The position numbers were made by a program, and so were the translations under genes. From Arcicella sp040387735 (GTDB lineage: Bacteria > Bacteroidota > Bacteroidia > Cytophagales > Spirosomataceae), in contig JAZKDE010000016.1 of assembly GCA_040387735.1 (NCBI GenBank), positions 1 through 64,000 on the forward strand: a stretch of 64,000 bases of DNA, written 5' to 3'. Under the pieces are notes generated by a model that ran no database searches, had not been told where the DNA came from, and saw nothing but the letters and a program-made list of their open reading frames with translations. Below are positions 17,476 to 26,774 of this stretch, in pieces; position 1 is the stretch's first letter, and each line of letters begins with the position of its first letter.

Positions 17476-18615
17476 TTAATTCTTTCCTAATTTCTTAGCA
17501 CTTTCTTTGATTTTCTGCTCAATTCTTTCCAGTACTTTTTCGCTATTTTTCAACTTTTCAGAAGCAGCCGAATTTCCTGCATTGAGCGTATTTTGCAAAT
17601 CATTTTTAATAGCAATCCATTTTTCTTTTTGTTGTAAAAGAGCATTATAATTTTGTTCTTCTTTGGCCGAATCAAATGAACGTCCTTTCGATAAAGATGG
17701 CTTAGAACCTTCAAAACTATTTTCACTACTACCTTTAGTCGATTTTTTCGAAGAATTATCAACTTTAGGTTTCGATGAAGAATTATCAGCAAAGTCCGAT
17801 TTCGGCGTTTCTGTTTTTAATTCTTTAACAGGTTCATTGGCAAAATCATCTTTTTGTTCTGGCGTTAAAACTTCTTGTTTCTCCGTTTCAAATTCTTTGG
17901 TAATTGAATCATTTGCTTTTGCCAATTCTAACGAATCCTTATTGATAAACTTTAGCGTATCTTCTAAAATAATATTACTCTTGCCTAAACCTAAAATATT
18001 TCCAATATCAATGCTCTTATTTTTCGTCAGAAAATAAAATCCACCGCCCAATACCAACAATAACAATGGCAAAAGGAACCACAAAGGATTGATTTTTGAA
18101 GGAGTTTTTACGGCTTTACTATCGACGATTGGCGTTGGTGTAATAATTTTTTGATTATTAATTACCTCCATCACTACAATATTATGCGTATTTTCAACCG
18201 AAGTATCGACATTTGCAATTTTTAACAAGCTCTGACAAGCAATTTCAGAACCGTTACTTTCTTGCAAAATCTCATCAATTTCGTTATCTGACAGGTTCTG
18301 ACGCAAGGAATCACTACAAATTAATAGTTTATCACCTTCATCTAAATTAAAACTGATAATTTCTAATTTGGAGGGACGAGCCAAAAATTGCAATTTTTGT
18401 CCTTTTCTGCTTAAATAACAGTGAGTATCACTAATCCAATTCATCAAAGAAGTATCCCCCAATTCCCAAGAAACTTGTAGTTCATTGTCTGGATTTGACT
18501 CTTTGGCTATTTTACTACCAAACTGATAAATTTGTAATATGGAATCACGTAATGCTCGATATGTTGCCTCCGAATCGTTCGGATTGAGGGCATTTTCCAG
18601 TGAATTTGTATCCAT
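17476..18615 (-). CDS. Membrane-anchored protein with truncated PP2C-like domain
   Basis: The first 150 residues resemble only the C-terminal half of a PP2C phosphatase: GDT (53-55), CYLSRKGQ (66-73), LLICSDSL (97-104, where PP2C has LLLCSDGL) and HNIVVMEV (144-151, where PP2C has DNITVVVV). The N-terminal metal-binding half is absent and the last metal-binding Asp is His, so catalysis is unlikely. A single transmembrane helix follows (about 177-196), then a long Lys/Glu/Ser-rich region and a C-terminal coiled coil. It may be a degenerate sensor or scaffold derived from a PP2C-transmembrane protein. It stands alone, with a terminator downstream. The function is unknown. Confidence 0.7.
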   Translation of the reverse strand: MDTNSLENALNPNDSEATYRALRDSILQIYQFGSKIAKESNPDNELQVSWELGDTSLMNWISDTHCYLSRKGQKLQFLARPSKLEIISFNLDEGDKLLICSDSLRQNLSDNEIDEILQESNGSEIACQSLLKIANVDTSVENTHNIVVMEVINNQKIITPTPIVDSKAVKTPSKINPLWFLLPLLLLVLGGGFYFLTKNKSIDIGNILGLGKSNIILEDTLKFINKDSLELAKANDSITKEFETEKQEVLTPEQKDDFANEPVKELKTETPKSDFADNSSSKPKVDNSSKKSTKGSSENSFEGSKPSLSKGRSFDSAKEEQNYNALLQQKEKWIAIKNDLQNTLNAGNSAASEKLKNSEKVLERIEQKIKESAKKLGKN

Positions 18616-18636
18616 TTGTAAGGAAAACTGTTTATG

Positions 18637-18657
18637 CCCAGACAGGCGGGCTCTGGG
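18637..18657. repeat. Short palindrome upstream of the PP2C-like gene
   Basis: CCCAGA (18637-18642) and TCTGGG (18652-18657) flank a GC-rich loop. The word CCCAGACAGG also occurs, inverted, in the palindrome at 36459-36532, which links this fragment to the dispersed family. It could be a worn copy. Confidence 0.4.
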
Positions 18658-18784
18658 TGTGTTATTTGTTCTACTCTAATGATTTACAAAAAATATGCCG
18701 AAAATGAAATTCGACTAAATATAAAAGCTTTAATTGCCCAAATTAGCCTATTCAGGCCTAATATACCTAAACTTGAATGTTAAT

Positions 18785-20032
18785 TTACACGATATTTTGA
18801 TATACATTCCACGTTTCTTGGGCAAATTTCTCCCACGAAAATGTCTTTGCTTGCTGAATAGATTTTAACTTCAAAGACGTAATTAAAGACGAGTTTTGGT
18901 ATAAATCCAACATCGCCTGGCTAATTTCTTCTCGGTCTAAAGGAGAAACTAAAATTCCTGCATTGCCCACAACTTCGGGCAACGAGGTTGTATTGGAAGT
19001 AATAACTGGCGTTCCGCACTGCATTGCTTCGAGCGGAGGAAGTCCAAACCCTTCACAATGAGACACATACACAAAGCTTAACGCTCCTGAATATAAAGCC
19101 GCAAGGTCTTCATCGGGAACGTACCCCGTTACGATTATTCTATTTTTTATACTCGGAGAAACGTTGATTGCTTCAAATATCTTTTCAAAATCCCACCCTT
19201 TCGTTCCCACCAAAACTAATTGCAAATCATTGACTTTTTCTTGAGAAACCATCTCGGCAAAACTCTTAATAACCGTATCAATATTTTTACGAGGTTCAAG
19301 GGTTGAAATACTCAGAAAATATGGTTTGTCTGCGGCTATTGAATATTTTAACAAAATTTGGGCGATTAACTCTCGGTCTAAAACAGGATAAAATAATTCC
19401 TTAGAAGCCGCCAATGGCACTACAAAAACTTGCGAATCAGACAATCCAGAAATTTCTAACAAATCGACTTTGGTCGCTTCTGAAACGCAGACAACAAACG
19501 TATCGGGCTGAAGAGAACTAACAATTTGATGTACCACGTTATCCGTTCGATTCTCAAAAAAATGTGGATATTTTATCGGAATCAAATCATGAATAGTAAT
19601 CAATTTTTTAAGCTTTTTTCGCTCTTGAATTTGATTTGGAATCGGGAAATAAGGAGAATGATACAGGCTTGCATCAGCTAATAAATCGTCTTGATAACTT
19701 ATATTTGAGGAATGAAACCGATAAAAAATCTTTTTAATGACCTTTTGAGGAATGGAATTTAAAGGAAAAGCAGCGAGAATTTTACTTTGCAACTCAGCAA
19801 AAGAAACCTGCGAATCAGGATTTACAAACTTACTATTTTGCTTTTTTAGATGTTCATTGACATACCCAAGCGTTGCGGTCAAATCAAGATTATCAGCAAA
19901 AAGTATTTCTAAATCGGGAGAAATTGTGGGCAATAACGTGGCCAAATTTTCAGCAACTCTAAAAACGCCAGTCCGTGCTTTTTGATGATAAAATCCTTGT
20001 CCCAATAAAGAAACATCTAATATTGTTTTCAT
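18785..20032 (-). CDS. GT4-family glycosyltransferase
   Basis: A retaining glycosyltransferase of 415 residues with GT-B fold. The N-terminus carries TILDVSLLGQG and a THxGI-like ARTGVFRVAENL. The C-terminal half has the family blocks SISTLEPRKNIDTVIKSF (about 240), VTGYVPDEDLAALYSGA (about 295) and the donor-binding CEGFGLPPLEAMQCGTPVI (about 325-345) with the conserved E-x7-E. There is no signal peptide or membrane segment; it acts at the cytoplasmic face. It is the promoter-distal gene of a run of five glycosyltransferase genes on this strand, seven bases after its neighbour. Acceptor and sugar cannot be read from sequence. Confidence 0.9.
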   Translation of the reverse strand: MKTILDVSLLGQGFYHQKARTGVFRVAENLATLLPTISPDLEILFADNLDLTATLGYVNEHLKKQNSKFVNPDSQVSFAELQSKILAAFPLNSIPQKVIKKIFYRFHSSNISYQDDLLADASLYHSPYFPIPNQIQERKKLKKLITIHDLIPIKYPHFFENRTDNVVHQIVSSLQPDTFVVCVSEATKVDLLEISGLSDSQVFVVPLAASKELFYPVLDRELIAQILLKYSIAADKPYFLSISTLEPRKNIDTVIKSFAEMVSQEKVNDLQLVLVGTKGWDFEKIFEAINVSPSIKNRIIVTGYVPDEDLAALYSGALSFVYVSHCEGFGLPPLEAMQCGTPVITSNTTSLPEVVGNAGILVSPLDREEISQAMLDLYQNSSLITSLKLKSIQQAKTFSWEKFAQETWNVYQNIV

Positions 20033-20038
20033 AAATTT

Positions 20039-21085
20039 CTAAGCTCTACTTATCAAACTCTGCTCCTGAATAGTTTCGGAAATACCTTCCCAAACTTCGT
20101 CATAATTTAGTTCAGAACAAGGTTGTCCTTCTTTGATAATAAACTTAGCGTTGGTTTTTGCTTCGTAACTGCCCGAATACGGCATATAATGATTAAAATC
20201 GCCTAATTTCCCGAACAATAAAAAACCGTAAGTGCCTACTGCATTGGCAAAATGGGCGGGTCCGCTATCAATGCCAATAAAGAAATTTGCTCGCTTAATA
20301 ATCTCCGCAGTTTCAAGTAATGACAATCTACCACAAAGATTATAATAAGTTGAATGATAGACACTTAGTGTACTTTTTAGTCCAATTTCAATAATTTTAT
20401 AATCGTAATTATCAATTAAATCAACGACTAATTTTTCCCAATAATAAACTTGCCAGTCTTTAGGTGAAAAATTGGAATGACAATGAATTACAATATATTT
20501 TTCTGGCAAATCAAATTCATTAATTTTCTGCTCCACGGTGGCAGGAATATAAATTTTAGGAGCAGATTTTAATACAGGCAAGCCACTAACTTTAGCAAAA
20601 ACTTCCAAAATATTACCATGATTAAAGTAATTATTTGTGAGAATATCTAAAGAAACAGCTAAAGGATTTTGGAGGGTTTTTCGCAAAAAATCATATCTCC
20701 GTAGTCCCGAAAGGTGGCAATTATAAAACTCATCAAATGGATTTAATTGGGTCAATAGCATTGAAAATAGTACGCTATATTCCTCCACAACTACGTCAAC
20801 ATTTGGATTATAGTCTAATAATTCACGGTAAGGTTTTCTCACAATCCAATAAACTATTGAATTCGGATACATTTTCTTTAATTCACGAGAGAGTGGCTCG
20901 CAGGCAACAATATCGCCAAAATGTTCCGCCAACAACACGCCAATAATCACTTGTTTTTGCCCCGCAAATAATTTATCAATTTTAAGGCGTACACAAAATT
21001 TTATCCATTGAAAAACGGACATAATAACATTGATATATTTGTGGTAACGATATTGCCAAATTTCAACAAATCTTTTAGGTGTCAT
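20039..21085 (-). CDS. GT9-family (heptosyltransferase-like) glycosyltransferase
   Basis: The fold and motifs match ADP-heptose:LPS heptosyltransferase-like GT9 proteins. GVLLAEHFGDIVACEPLSRELKK near residue 50-70 is the N-terminal GDxxxxxP motif, and FFIGIDSGPAHFANAVG near 270 is the diagnostic C-terminal block. The length is 348 residues. A second ATG 20 codons downstream could be the true start, since the first 20 residues are not conserved in the family. It is the fourth gene of the glycosyltransferase run. The likely role is assembly of a lipopolysaccharide, glycolipid or glycoprotein glycan; the sugar is not known. Confidence 0.87.
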   Translation of the reverse strand: MTPKRFVEIWQYRYHKYINVIMSVFQWIKFCVRLKIDKLFAGQKQVIIGVLLAEHFGDIVACEPLSRELKKMYPNSIVYWIVRKPYRELLDYNPNVDVVVEEYSVLFSMLLTQLNPFDEFYNCHLSGLRRYDFLRKTLQNPLAVSLDILTNNYFNHGNILEVFAKVSGLPVLKSAPKIYIPATVEQKINEFDLPEKYIVIHCHSNFSPKDWQVYYWEKLVVDLIDNYDYKIIEIGLKSTLSVYHSTYYNLCGRLSLLETAEIIKRANFFIGIDSGPAHFANAVGTYGFLLFGKLGDFNHYMPYSGSYEAKTNAKFIIKEGQPCSELNYDEVWEGISETIQEQSLISRA

Positions 21086-21117
21086 AAAAGTAGAAAAATT
21101 AGTGTGTACTGATATTT

Positions 21118-22095
21118 TTAAGCTACAAAATCAAGTATCTTTTTGAATGGAATTTGTAATGCTTTTCGCACTCGTAAATACCGTTTGACTTTTGTTGGTT
21201 TTATGTAAAAACAAGCAAATTGACTGTAATAATCATTAAAATTATCTCTCAATTGCTGTGCGTAATATTCAAAAAGCGGAACAATATCTGGTCGATTTTC
21301 AAAAGAAGAGCGATTTTGATATTTGGAAACCTCATTCGGTTTATTAATTCCGTAACCGCTAAAATGGAAGAAAATCAATGGAACATTATTGATAAAATAG
21401 TTGCCATTTTCTTGGGTAACCGTACGTTCGTGCAAGTTCCAATAGGCTACATTATAACCCGCATATTTATCTACAAATGCCACATCTCTAAAGAAAATAG
21501 GCACAAAAATCATCCAATGTTGATCCACAAAGAGTCCGTTACAAAGGTCGATAATACAATCCTTTTTCAGTCTTTCCATCCACCAATCAATCATTTTATA
21601 ACTGGACTCACTTCTACCAACTGCCACAAAACCTAAATTATACAATCCCGTATTGAGGTGGTCAATTTCACGGGTATCAAATTTATCATTGATGGGTGAG
21701 GTTATATGCGGTGTCAAGACGATACTATGTTGGTCGAGCGTATCTCTTAGAGGTTTTAAACTATCAAAAACAATAATATCAGGGTCAAAATAAATGACAT
21801 TTTTGATGTCTGGGCGATTTTTGAAAAAATAATCGAAATAGAAAGGTTTTACCGCCGTATTTAACTCCGTGATGTCATAATTATCACACATTTCATCCAA
21901 ACACGCCATGTTGATTTTATCAATTTCTAATAGTTGAAAAGGGGGGATTTTATCCGCATCAAGTTGAACTTTATCCAATCTATCAACCAAACCAATCACA
22001 AACTCAACGTCAGGGTTAGTTTGTTGGAGCGACTGACCCAAGGTTTGAGCTTGGGCTAAATAATTTATGGAGCAAATGGTAAAAGCTAAAGTCAT
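21118..22095 (-). CDS. GT8-like glycosyltransferase
   Basis: The N-terminus (TLAFTICSINYLAQAQTLGQSL) and the DxD motif in NVIYFDPDIIVFDSL (about residues 95-110) are those of a GT-A-fold nucleotide-sugar transferase, closest to GT8-like proteins. LNTGLYNLGFVAVGRS near 150 and DQHWMIFVPIFF near 190 resemble GT8 acceptor-side blocks. I prefer the ATG at 22095; another ATG seven codons upstream is possible. There is no membrane segment. It lies in the middle of the five-gene glycosyltransferase run. Donor sugar and product are unknown, and the family assignment is less sure than for its neighbours. Confidence 0.8.
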   Translation of the reverse strand: MTLAFTICSINYLAQAQTLGQSLQQTNPDVEFVIGLVDRLDKVQLDADKIPPFQLLEIDKINMACLDEMCDNYDITELNTAVKPFYFDYFFKNRPDIKNVIYFDPDIIVFDSLKPLRDTLDQHSIVLTPHITSPINDKFDTREIDHLNTGLYNLGFVAVGRSESSYKMIDWWMERLKKDCIIDLCNGLFVDQHWMIFVPIFFRDVAFVDKYAGYNVAYWNLHERTVTQENGNYFINNVPLIFFHFSGYGINKPNEVSKYQNRSSFENRPDIVPLFEYYAQQLRDNFNDYYSQFACFYIKPTKVKRYLRVRKALQIPFKKILDFVA

Positions 22096-22169
22096 TTTAT
22101 CGGTTATGGGCTTCAATATTTCGGTAGAAATTGCAAATCAAATCAAAATTGGTGAGCAAACCAAAGGTT

Positions 22170-23309
22170 TCAATCATTCAAAATATTAACAAATGTCTGA
22201 AAAGCTTTTTCTTGATTGTGTCTTGTTAAGACTTTTTTTCTTCCCGCAGCTCCCATTTGTTTATTAAGTATCGTATCCTCTTTTAATTCTACTATTTTTT
22301 CAGCAGTTTTATCAATGTCTAAATAGTCAATTATTACGCCGCAATCTTGCTCCACAAAATCTTTTGCTCCTCCCGCTTTATCAAAACAAAGAATTGGTTT
22401 TGATAACATCGCCGCTTCCAAAACCACCAAAGGGTATGGGTCTTCCCGAGATGACACAAAAAATACATCAAAACTCGACATATAGTCTAATGGGTTGTTT
22501 ACAGAAGTTTGAAAAACAACATTTTGCAAGCCCAAACGATTTTTATCCAATTGAAATAATTTATAATCCGTTTCAGTATTTTGTCCGCCCAACCACAAAA
22601 AGAAAATATCATTGCGACTCTTCAATTTTCTGGCAACTTGCAGGAATACATCTACGCCCTTACGTAAATCCACCGTTCCAATACCGCCAACCAGAAAAGC
22701 GTTTTCGGGAATATTATATTGATTTCTAAGAGCTTTTATTTTATTAATATCAGCATCAAAACTAAGTGCTGATTCTGGCAATAAAGACGGTAAAACTTTT
22801 ATATCAGTTGATTTAACGGAATGATTTTCAATCAAATTCTGCTTTACCGACTCTCCGCAAGCAATAAATGAATGGCTCAACGACAACACATTTTGAAAGA
22901 ATTCAGGACGAGTATATTGTTGAATTCCCATTTCCAATTCGTGAACGTAGGTAATTATTGGGCAATTCAATTGAGCTAAAGCTGGCAAAATATCTCCATT
23001 CGCAATCGTGTTTGAAACTATCAAGTCAAAATTTTGCTCTCGAAGTACATTGAGAAGTTTATTTTGATTATTTCTATTTGCCGAAGCCTTCCGATATATT
23101 TTTTTCAGAATAGATTCACCTCCATCATTAGTTTCCCAAAAATAAGTATCGGCGATATCTTTAAAATCCTGCTCTATGATACCTCCATTTTTCAGTAAAA
23201 TAGAAAACTTAAAATCTTTAGTATTTTTTAATAACCTCAAAAAACGAAGTAATAAAATTTGGGCTCCCGCCCTATTAGCATCATGACTTACGAAAAGTAT
23301 ATTTTTCAT
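22170..23309 (-). CDS. GT4-family glycosyltransferase
   Basis: A GT-B-fold retaining glycosyltransferase. The start MKNILFVSHDANRAGAQILLLRFL is typical for the family, so I choose the ATG at 23309 over one five codons upstream. LVGGIGTVDLRKGVDVFLQVA (about 210) and the donor-binding VSSREDPYPLVVLEAAMLSKPI (about 290-312) are the key C-terminal blocks. It is cytosolic or membrane-peripheral. It is the second gene of the minus-strand glycosyltransferase run and probably adds a sugar to the same glycan as its neighbours. The specificity is not predictable. Confidence 0.9.
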   Translation of the reverse strand: MKNILFVSHDANRAGAQILLLRFLRLLKNTKDFKFSILLKNGGIIEQDFKDIADTYFWETNDGGESILKKIYRKASANRNNQNKLLNVLREQNFDLIVSNTIANGDILPALAQLNCPIITYVHELEMGIQQYTRPEFFQNVLSLSHSFIACGESVKQNLIENHSVKSTDIKVLPSLLPESALSFDADINKIKALRNQYNIPENAFLVGGIGTVDLRKGVDVFLQVARKLKSRNDIFFLWLGGQNTETDYKLFQLDKNRLGLQNVVFQTSVNNPLDYMSSFDVFFVSSREDPYPLVVLEAAMLSKPILCFDKAGGAKDFVEQDCGVIIDYLDIDKTAEKIVELKEDTILNKQMGAAGRKKVLTRHNQEKAFQTFVNILND

Positions 23310-23379
23310 CTCTAAATTTAACATCAGAAAAAGGGATAACCACTACCGTAAAATAAAAAAATTGAAGTATCTGGTGTGT

Positions 23380-24207
23380 TTATTGTAAAATCATCGCCAA
23401 ACGGTCAATCTCTGTTTGGTATTTACGCACTGTTTTTTCCAAAATTTCCGAATATTGATACGCAAAGTATTGGTCTAAATTTGCAAACATTTCCATTCTA
23501 TTTTTCAAAAAGAATAGATTTTGGGGCGTGTGAATATTGGTCATTCCTCCTCGGTGTTTTCGATAACCGCCCATGGTTTCGGGTAAATATTTAATTTTCC
23601 CATGACGAGCTACTTCAATAAAAATCCCTAAATCTCCACTGGCAGACTTCCACCACCAATCGGGCATTCCAGTTTTAAAAACGTTTCTAAATACAGTACT
23701 GGCCGTTCCCACAAACCAAGAGTTATCCATCAATAAATCTTCAATAGAAGACATATCTCTTTGATTTTCAGGATTGAACGAATGCTTGGGGGAATTATCT
23801 TCATAAACCACCTCTAATTGATGGTGACACAGTGCATATATAGGATTATTATTTAAGAAATCAACTTGCCTCTGCAACTTCAAAGGGTCAGTCCAATAGT
23901 CATCCCCTTCGCAAAGAGCTATATATTCTCCCCGACATTCGCTAAAAAGAAACGCCACATTGTTTTTCCCTCCCAGTTCACGGGGTTCCGTCGGACCTAA
24001 ATTTTTAGGATGTAAAAAAGCTCTTATTTTTTCTGGAAAACGCAATGCGAAATCCTTAATAATCAATTGATTATCATCCGTCGAAGCATCGTCACCAATC
24101 ACAATCTCGAAGTCAAACGAAGTCTGTTGCATCAATACTCCTTCCAACATTTGGACGATAAATTTACTATGATTAAAAGTGGGAATAAGGACGCTTAGTT
24201 TGGGCAT
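23380..24207 (-). CDS. GT2-family glycosyltransferase
   Basis: An inverting GT-A glycosyltransferase of 275 residues. It begins with LSVLIPTFNHSKFIVQMLEG, followed by IVIGDDASTDDN and the DxD-like CEGDDYWTDPLKLQRQVDFL near residue 100, all standard for GT2. No transmembrane helices are present, so it is a soluble transferase rather than a processive synthase. It is the first gene of the glycosyltransferase run, divergent from sucC. The 179-base divergent gap probably holds its promoter, but I cannot place one with confidence. Confidence 0.92.
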   Translation of the reverse strand: MPKLSVLIPTFNHSKFIVQMLEGVLMQQTSFDFEIVIGDDASTDDNQLIIKDFALRFPEKIRAFLHPKNLGPTEPRELGGKNNVAFLFSECRGEYIALCEGDDYWTDPLKLQRQVDFLNNNPIYALCHHQLEVVYEDNSPKHSFNPENQRDMSSIEDLLMDNSWFVGTASTVFRNVFKTGMPDWWWKSASGDLGIFIEVARHGKIKYLPETMGGYRKHRGGMTNIHTPQNLFFLKNRMEMFANLDQYFAYQYSEILEKTVRKYQTEIDRLAMILQ

Positions 24208-24386
24208 TTAGGTAGTTAAATAATGGTAAAATTGACGTTTTGTTTCGACGTGATCCAGGAATCAATTCCTCAAAATTACAAATTAGAAAGAGGAAATATA
24301 AATATTTACCAAAGAAAAACGCTTAATTAAATAGTTTGTCAGTAATTTAGCAAACGAATTTATTTCGCATAAAAAAACTGTATCAA

Positions 24387-25583
24387 ATGAATATTCACGA
24401 GTATCAAGCAAAAGACATTTTGAAAAGCTATGGTGTCCGAATACAAGAGGGCATTGTGGTAGATACGCCAGCGTTGGCAGTTGAGGCTGCCCGTGAACTA
24501 ACCGCCCGCACGGGTACGGGGTGGCACGTAATTAAGGCACAGATTCATGCTGGAGGGCGTGGAAAAGGTGGTGGCGTTAAATTGGCTAAGAGTTTAGATG
24601 AAGTTCGTCAGAAATCTGAAGAAATCTTAGGAATGCAATTGATTACGCATCAGACTGGTCCTGAAGGTAAGAAAGTAAGCAAAGTCTTGATTGCTGAAGA
24701 CGTATATTATCCTGGTCCTTCGGAAGTTAAGGAATATTACGTTTCAATTTTGTTAGATCGTGGTAGAGGTTGTAATGTCATCATGGCTTCAACGGAAGGC
24801 GGAATGGACATTGAGGAAGTAGCAGAACATTCTCCTGAGAAAATCATCAAGGAATGGATTGACCCAAGTGTTGGTTTACAACAATTTCAAGCTCGTAAAG
24901 TAGCATTTGCTTTAGGCTTGTCGGGAGATGCGTTCAAAGAAATGGTGAAATTCATCAATGCTTTGTACAAAGCTTACGTTGAAACAGACTCATCAATGTT
25001 CGAAATCAACCCTGTGTTGAAAACTTCTGATAACAAAATTTTAGCAGTTGATGCAAAGGTAAATTTAGATGATAATGCTCTTTATCGTCATCCAGATTTC
25101 ATTCCATTGCGTGATGTTACTGAAGAAGATCCATTAGAAGTTGAAGCATCGGCAAACGATTTGAACTACGTAAAACTTGACGGAAACGTGGGTTGTATGG
25201 TGAACGGTGCAGGTTTGGCCATGGCAACAATGGACATTATCAAACTTTCAGGTGGTGATCCCGCTAACTTCTTAGATGTTGGGGGAGGAGCTAATGCGAA
25301 AACGGTTGAAGCTGGTTTCCGTATTATTTTGAAAGATCCAAATGTAAAAGCAATTTTGATTAATATCTTCGGAGGTATTGTTCGTTGCGACCGTGTTGCT
25401 ACGGGTGTGGTTGAAGCTTACAAAGCTATCGGCAATATTCCAGTACCAATCATTGTTCGTTTACAAGGAACTAACGCTGCTGAAGGAGCAAAAATTATTG
25501 ACGAATCTGGCTTGAAAGTATTCTCGGCTGTATTGTTGAAAGACGCTGCTACGAAAGTAGAAGAAGTTTTGAAAGCATTGTAG
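24387..25583 (+). CDS. sucC: Succinyl-CoA ligase (ADP-forming) subunit beta
   Basis: SucC with SucD interconverts succinyl-CoA and succinate, forming ATP, in the TCA cycle. The N-terminus MNIHEYQAKDILKSYGV is diagnostic, followed by the ATP-grasp domain with AQIHAGGRGKGGGVK (about 55) and the C-terminal CoA-ligase domain with FLDVGGGANAKTVEAGF (about 295) and INIFGGIVRCDRVA (about 330). Its length of 398 is normal. It is transcribed alone, ending in a strong terminator; sucD is not in the window, which is common in Bacteroidota. It is a housekeeping gene with no sign of transfer. Confidence 0.97.
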   Translation: MNIHEYQAKDILKSYGVRIQEGIVVDTPALAVEAARELTARTGTGWHVIKAQIHAGGRGKGGGVKLAKSLDEVRQKSEEILGMQLITHQTGPEGKKVSKVLIAEDVYYPGPSEVKEYYVSILLDRGRGCNVIMASTEGGMDIEEVAEHSPEKIIKEWIDPSVGLQQFQARKVAFALGLSGDAFKEMVKFINALYKAYVETDSSMFEINPVLKTSDNKILAVDAKVNLDDNALYRHPDFIPLRDVTEEDPLEVEASANDLNYVKLDGNVGCMVNGAGLAMATMDIIKLSGGDPANFLDVGGGANAKTVEAGFRIILKDPNVKAILINIFGGIVRCDRVATGVVEAYKAIGNIPVPIIVRLQGTNAAEGAKIIDESGLKVFSAVLLKDAATKVEEVLKAL

Positions 25584-25656
25584 TTTTATAATAGAGTTTA
25601 GTTGATAGATTTTAGTGTATAAATTATTCACAACTATTCGCTAAATCTAACGCAAA

Positions 25657-25692
25657 TAAAAAAGGAGTAGAATTTAATTCTGCTCCTTTTTT
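25657..25692. terminator. Intrinsic terminator of sucC
   Basis: AAAAGGAGTAGAA and TTCTGCTCCTTTT pair with one wobble around a TTTAA loop, and a T-run follows. It lies 75 bases after the sucC stop and 55 bases before the convergent M48 gene, so it may serve both. Confidence 0.85.
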
Positions 25693-25747
25693 ATTGCATT
25701 CTGTCAAATAGAATAACGTTTTTTTTCTAATATTTAAACTCTATTCT

Positions 25748-26599
25748 CTAATATCTGCCATTCGATCCACTTTTCTTCGAAGCATTATAATATTGTAAAG
25801 CCTCACCCATACGACTTTTAATATCGGCAATTCGAGTAGCATCAGAAGGGTGAGTTGACAACCAAACTGGTGTTTTTGCTCCGCCAGAATTAGCAGCCAT
25901 ACGCCCCCAAAAAGTAACTGCTTCCATCGGGTCATATCCTGCCATTGACATAAAAATCAAACCCAAATGGTCAGCTTCAGACTCTTGATAACGTCCGTGA
26001 GCCATCATTCCAAGCTGAGCTCCAACGGGTGCTGCCACTCCGTAAACGGTATTCCAAAGATTTTGAGTAGCCGCAGGTTTGTCTTTCATTGCAATTCCCA
26101 AACCAATTTGTCCAGCTACTAAAAGCCCCTGAGCTAACAATCCTTCACTCATTCGTTCGGCACCGTGTTTTGCAATAGCGTGCGATACTTCATGCCCCAT
26201 TACTACGGCAAGTCCCGTTTCACTTTGCGTAATTGGCAAAATACCCGTGTAAACTACCATTTTTCCACCAGGCATACACCAAGCATTTACTTGGCTACTT
26301 TGCACCAATTCGGTTTGCCATTGATAGCCCTTCAAATAATCGGGATTACCTGTTTCTGTAAAATATGATTGAGCTGCTTTCGCAATTCTATCCCCTACTC
26401 GCTTCACCATGGCAGCTTGTTGAGAATTGGCAGGAACAACTTTACTGGTATCCAAGAACTGTTTATAACTTGTAAAAGCCATTGCATTCATTTCGTCATC
26501 GGATACCAATAATAGTTGACTACGACCCGACAAAGGCACTTTTGTACAAGCCCAAAAGGCAGCAAGGAGGAACGCTCCGTAAAAAAAGATTCTCTTCAT
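25748..26599 (-). CDS. M48-family zinc metalloprotease lipoprotein
   Basis: A Loiw/BepA-like periplasmic metalloprotease. The signal peptide ends in a lipobox-like AFWAC with Cys18, so the protein is probably anchored in a membrane leaflet facing the periplasm. The zinc motif HEVSHAIAKHG lies near residue 137, and the third ligand region ESEADHLGLIFMSMAGYDP near 208. The C-terminal LSTHPSDATRIADI is the usual M48C ending. In E. coli, such proteins degrade or refold misassembled outer-membrane proteins; the same role here is inferred. It is a single gene, convergent with sucC and divergent from the FAH-family gene. Confidence 0.92.
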   Translation of the reverse strand: MKRIFFYGAFLLAAFWACTKVPLSGRSQLLLVSDDEMNAMAFTSYKQFLDTSKVVPANSQQAAMVKRVGDRIAKAAQSYFTETGNPDYLKGYQWQTELVQSSQVNAWCMPGGKMVVYTGILPITQSETGLAVVMGHEVSHAIAKHGAERMSEGLLAQGLLVAGQIGLGIAMKDKPAATQNLWNTVYGVAAPVGAQLGMMAHGRYQESEADHLGLIFMSMAGYDPMEAVTFWGRMAANSGGAKTPVWLSTHPSDATRIADIKSRMGEALQYYNASKKSGSNGRY

Positions 26600-26744
26600 T
26601 TTAATATTTAGTTTATGGTACTTAATGAGCTATTCACATTTGGTATTTAGCCGTTAAGCAGTATTTGTAATGGCAAAAAGCAAATTGACTACACATTCAG
26701 ACGCAAAAATTACAAAAAGGTTCTACATTATTGCAATTTCGAGC

Positions 26745-26752
26745 TAATTTTG
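26745..26752 (+). promoter_or_regulatory. Predicted -7 element of the FAH-family gene
   Basis: TAATTTTG fits TAnnTTTG exactly and lies 22 bases before the ATG at 26775. No -33 TTTG is found at the usual 17-23 base distance. The placement supports the ATG at 26775 rather than an upstream in-frame TTG. Confidence 0.4.
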
Positions 26753-26774
26753 TTTGAATATAAAACGAACAAAT

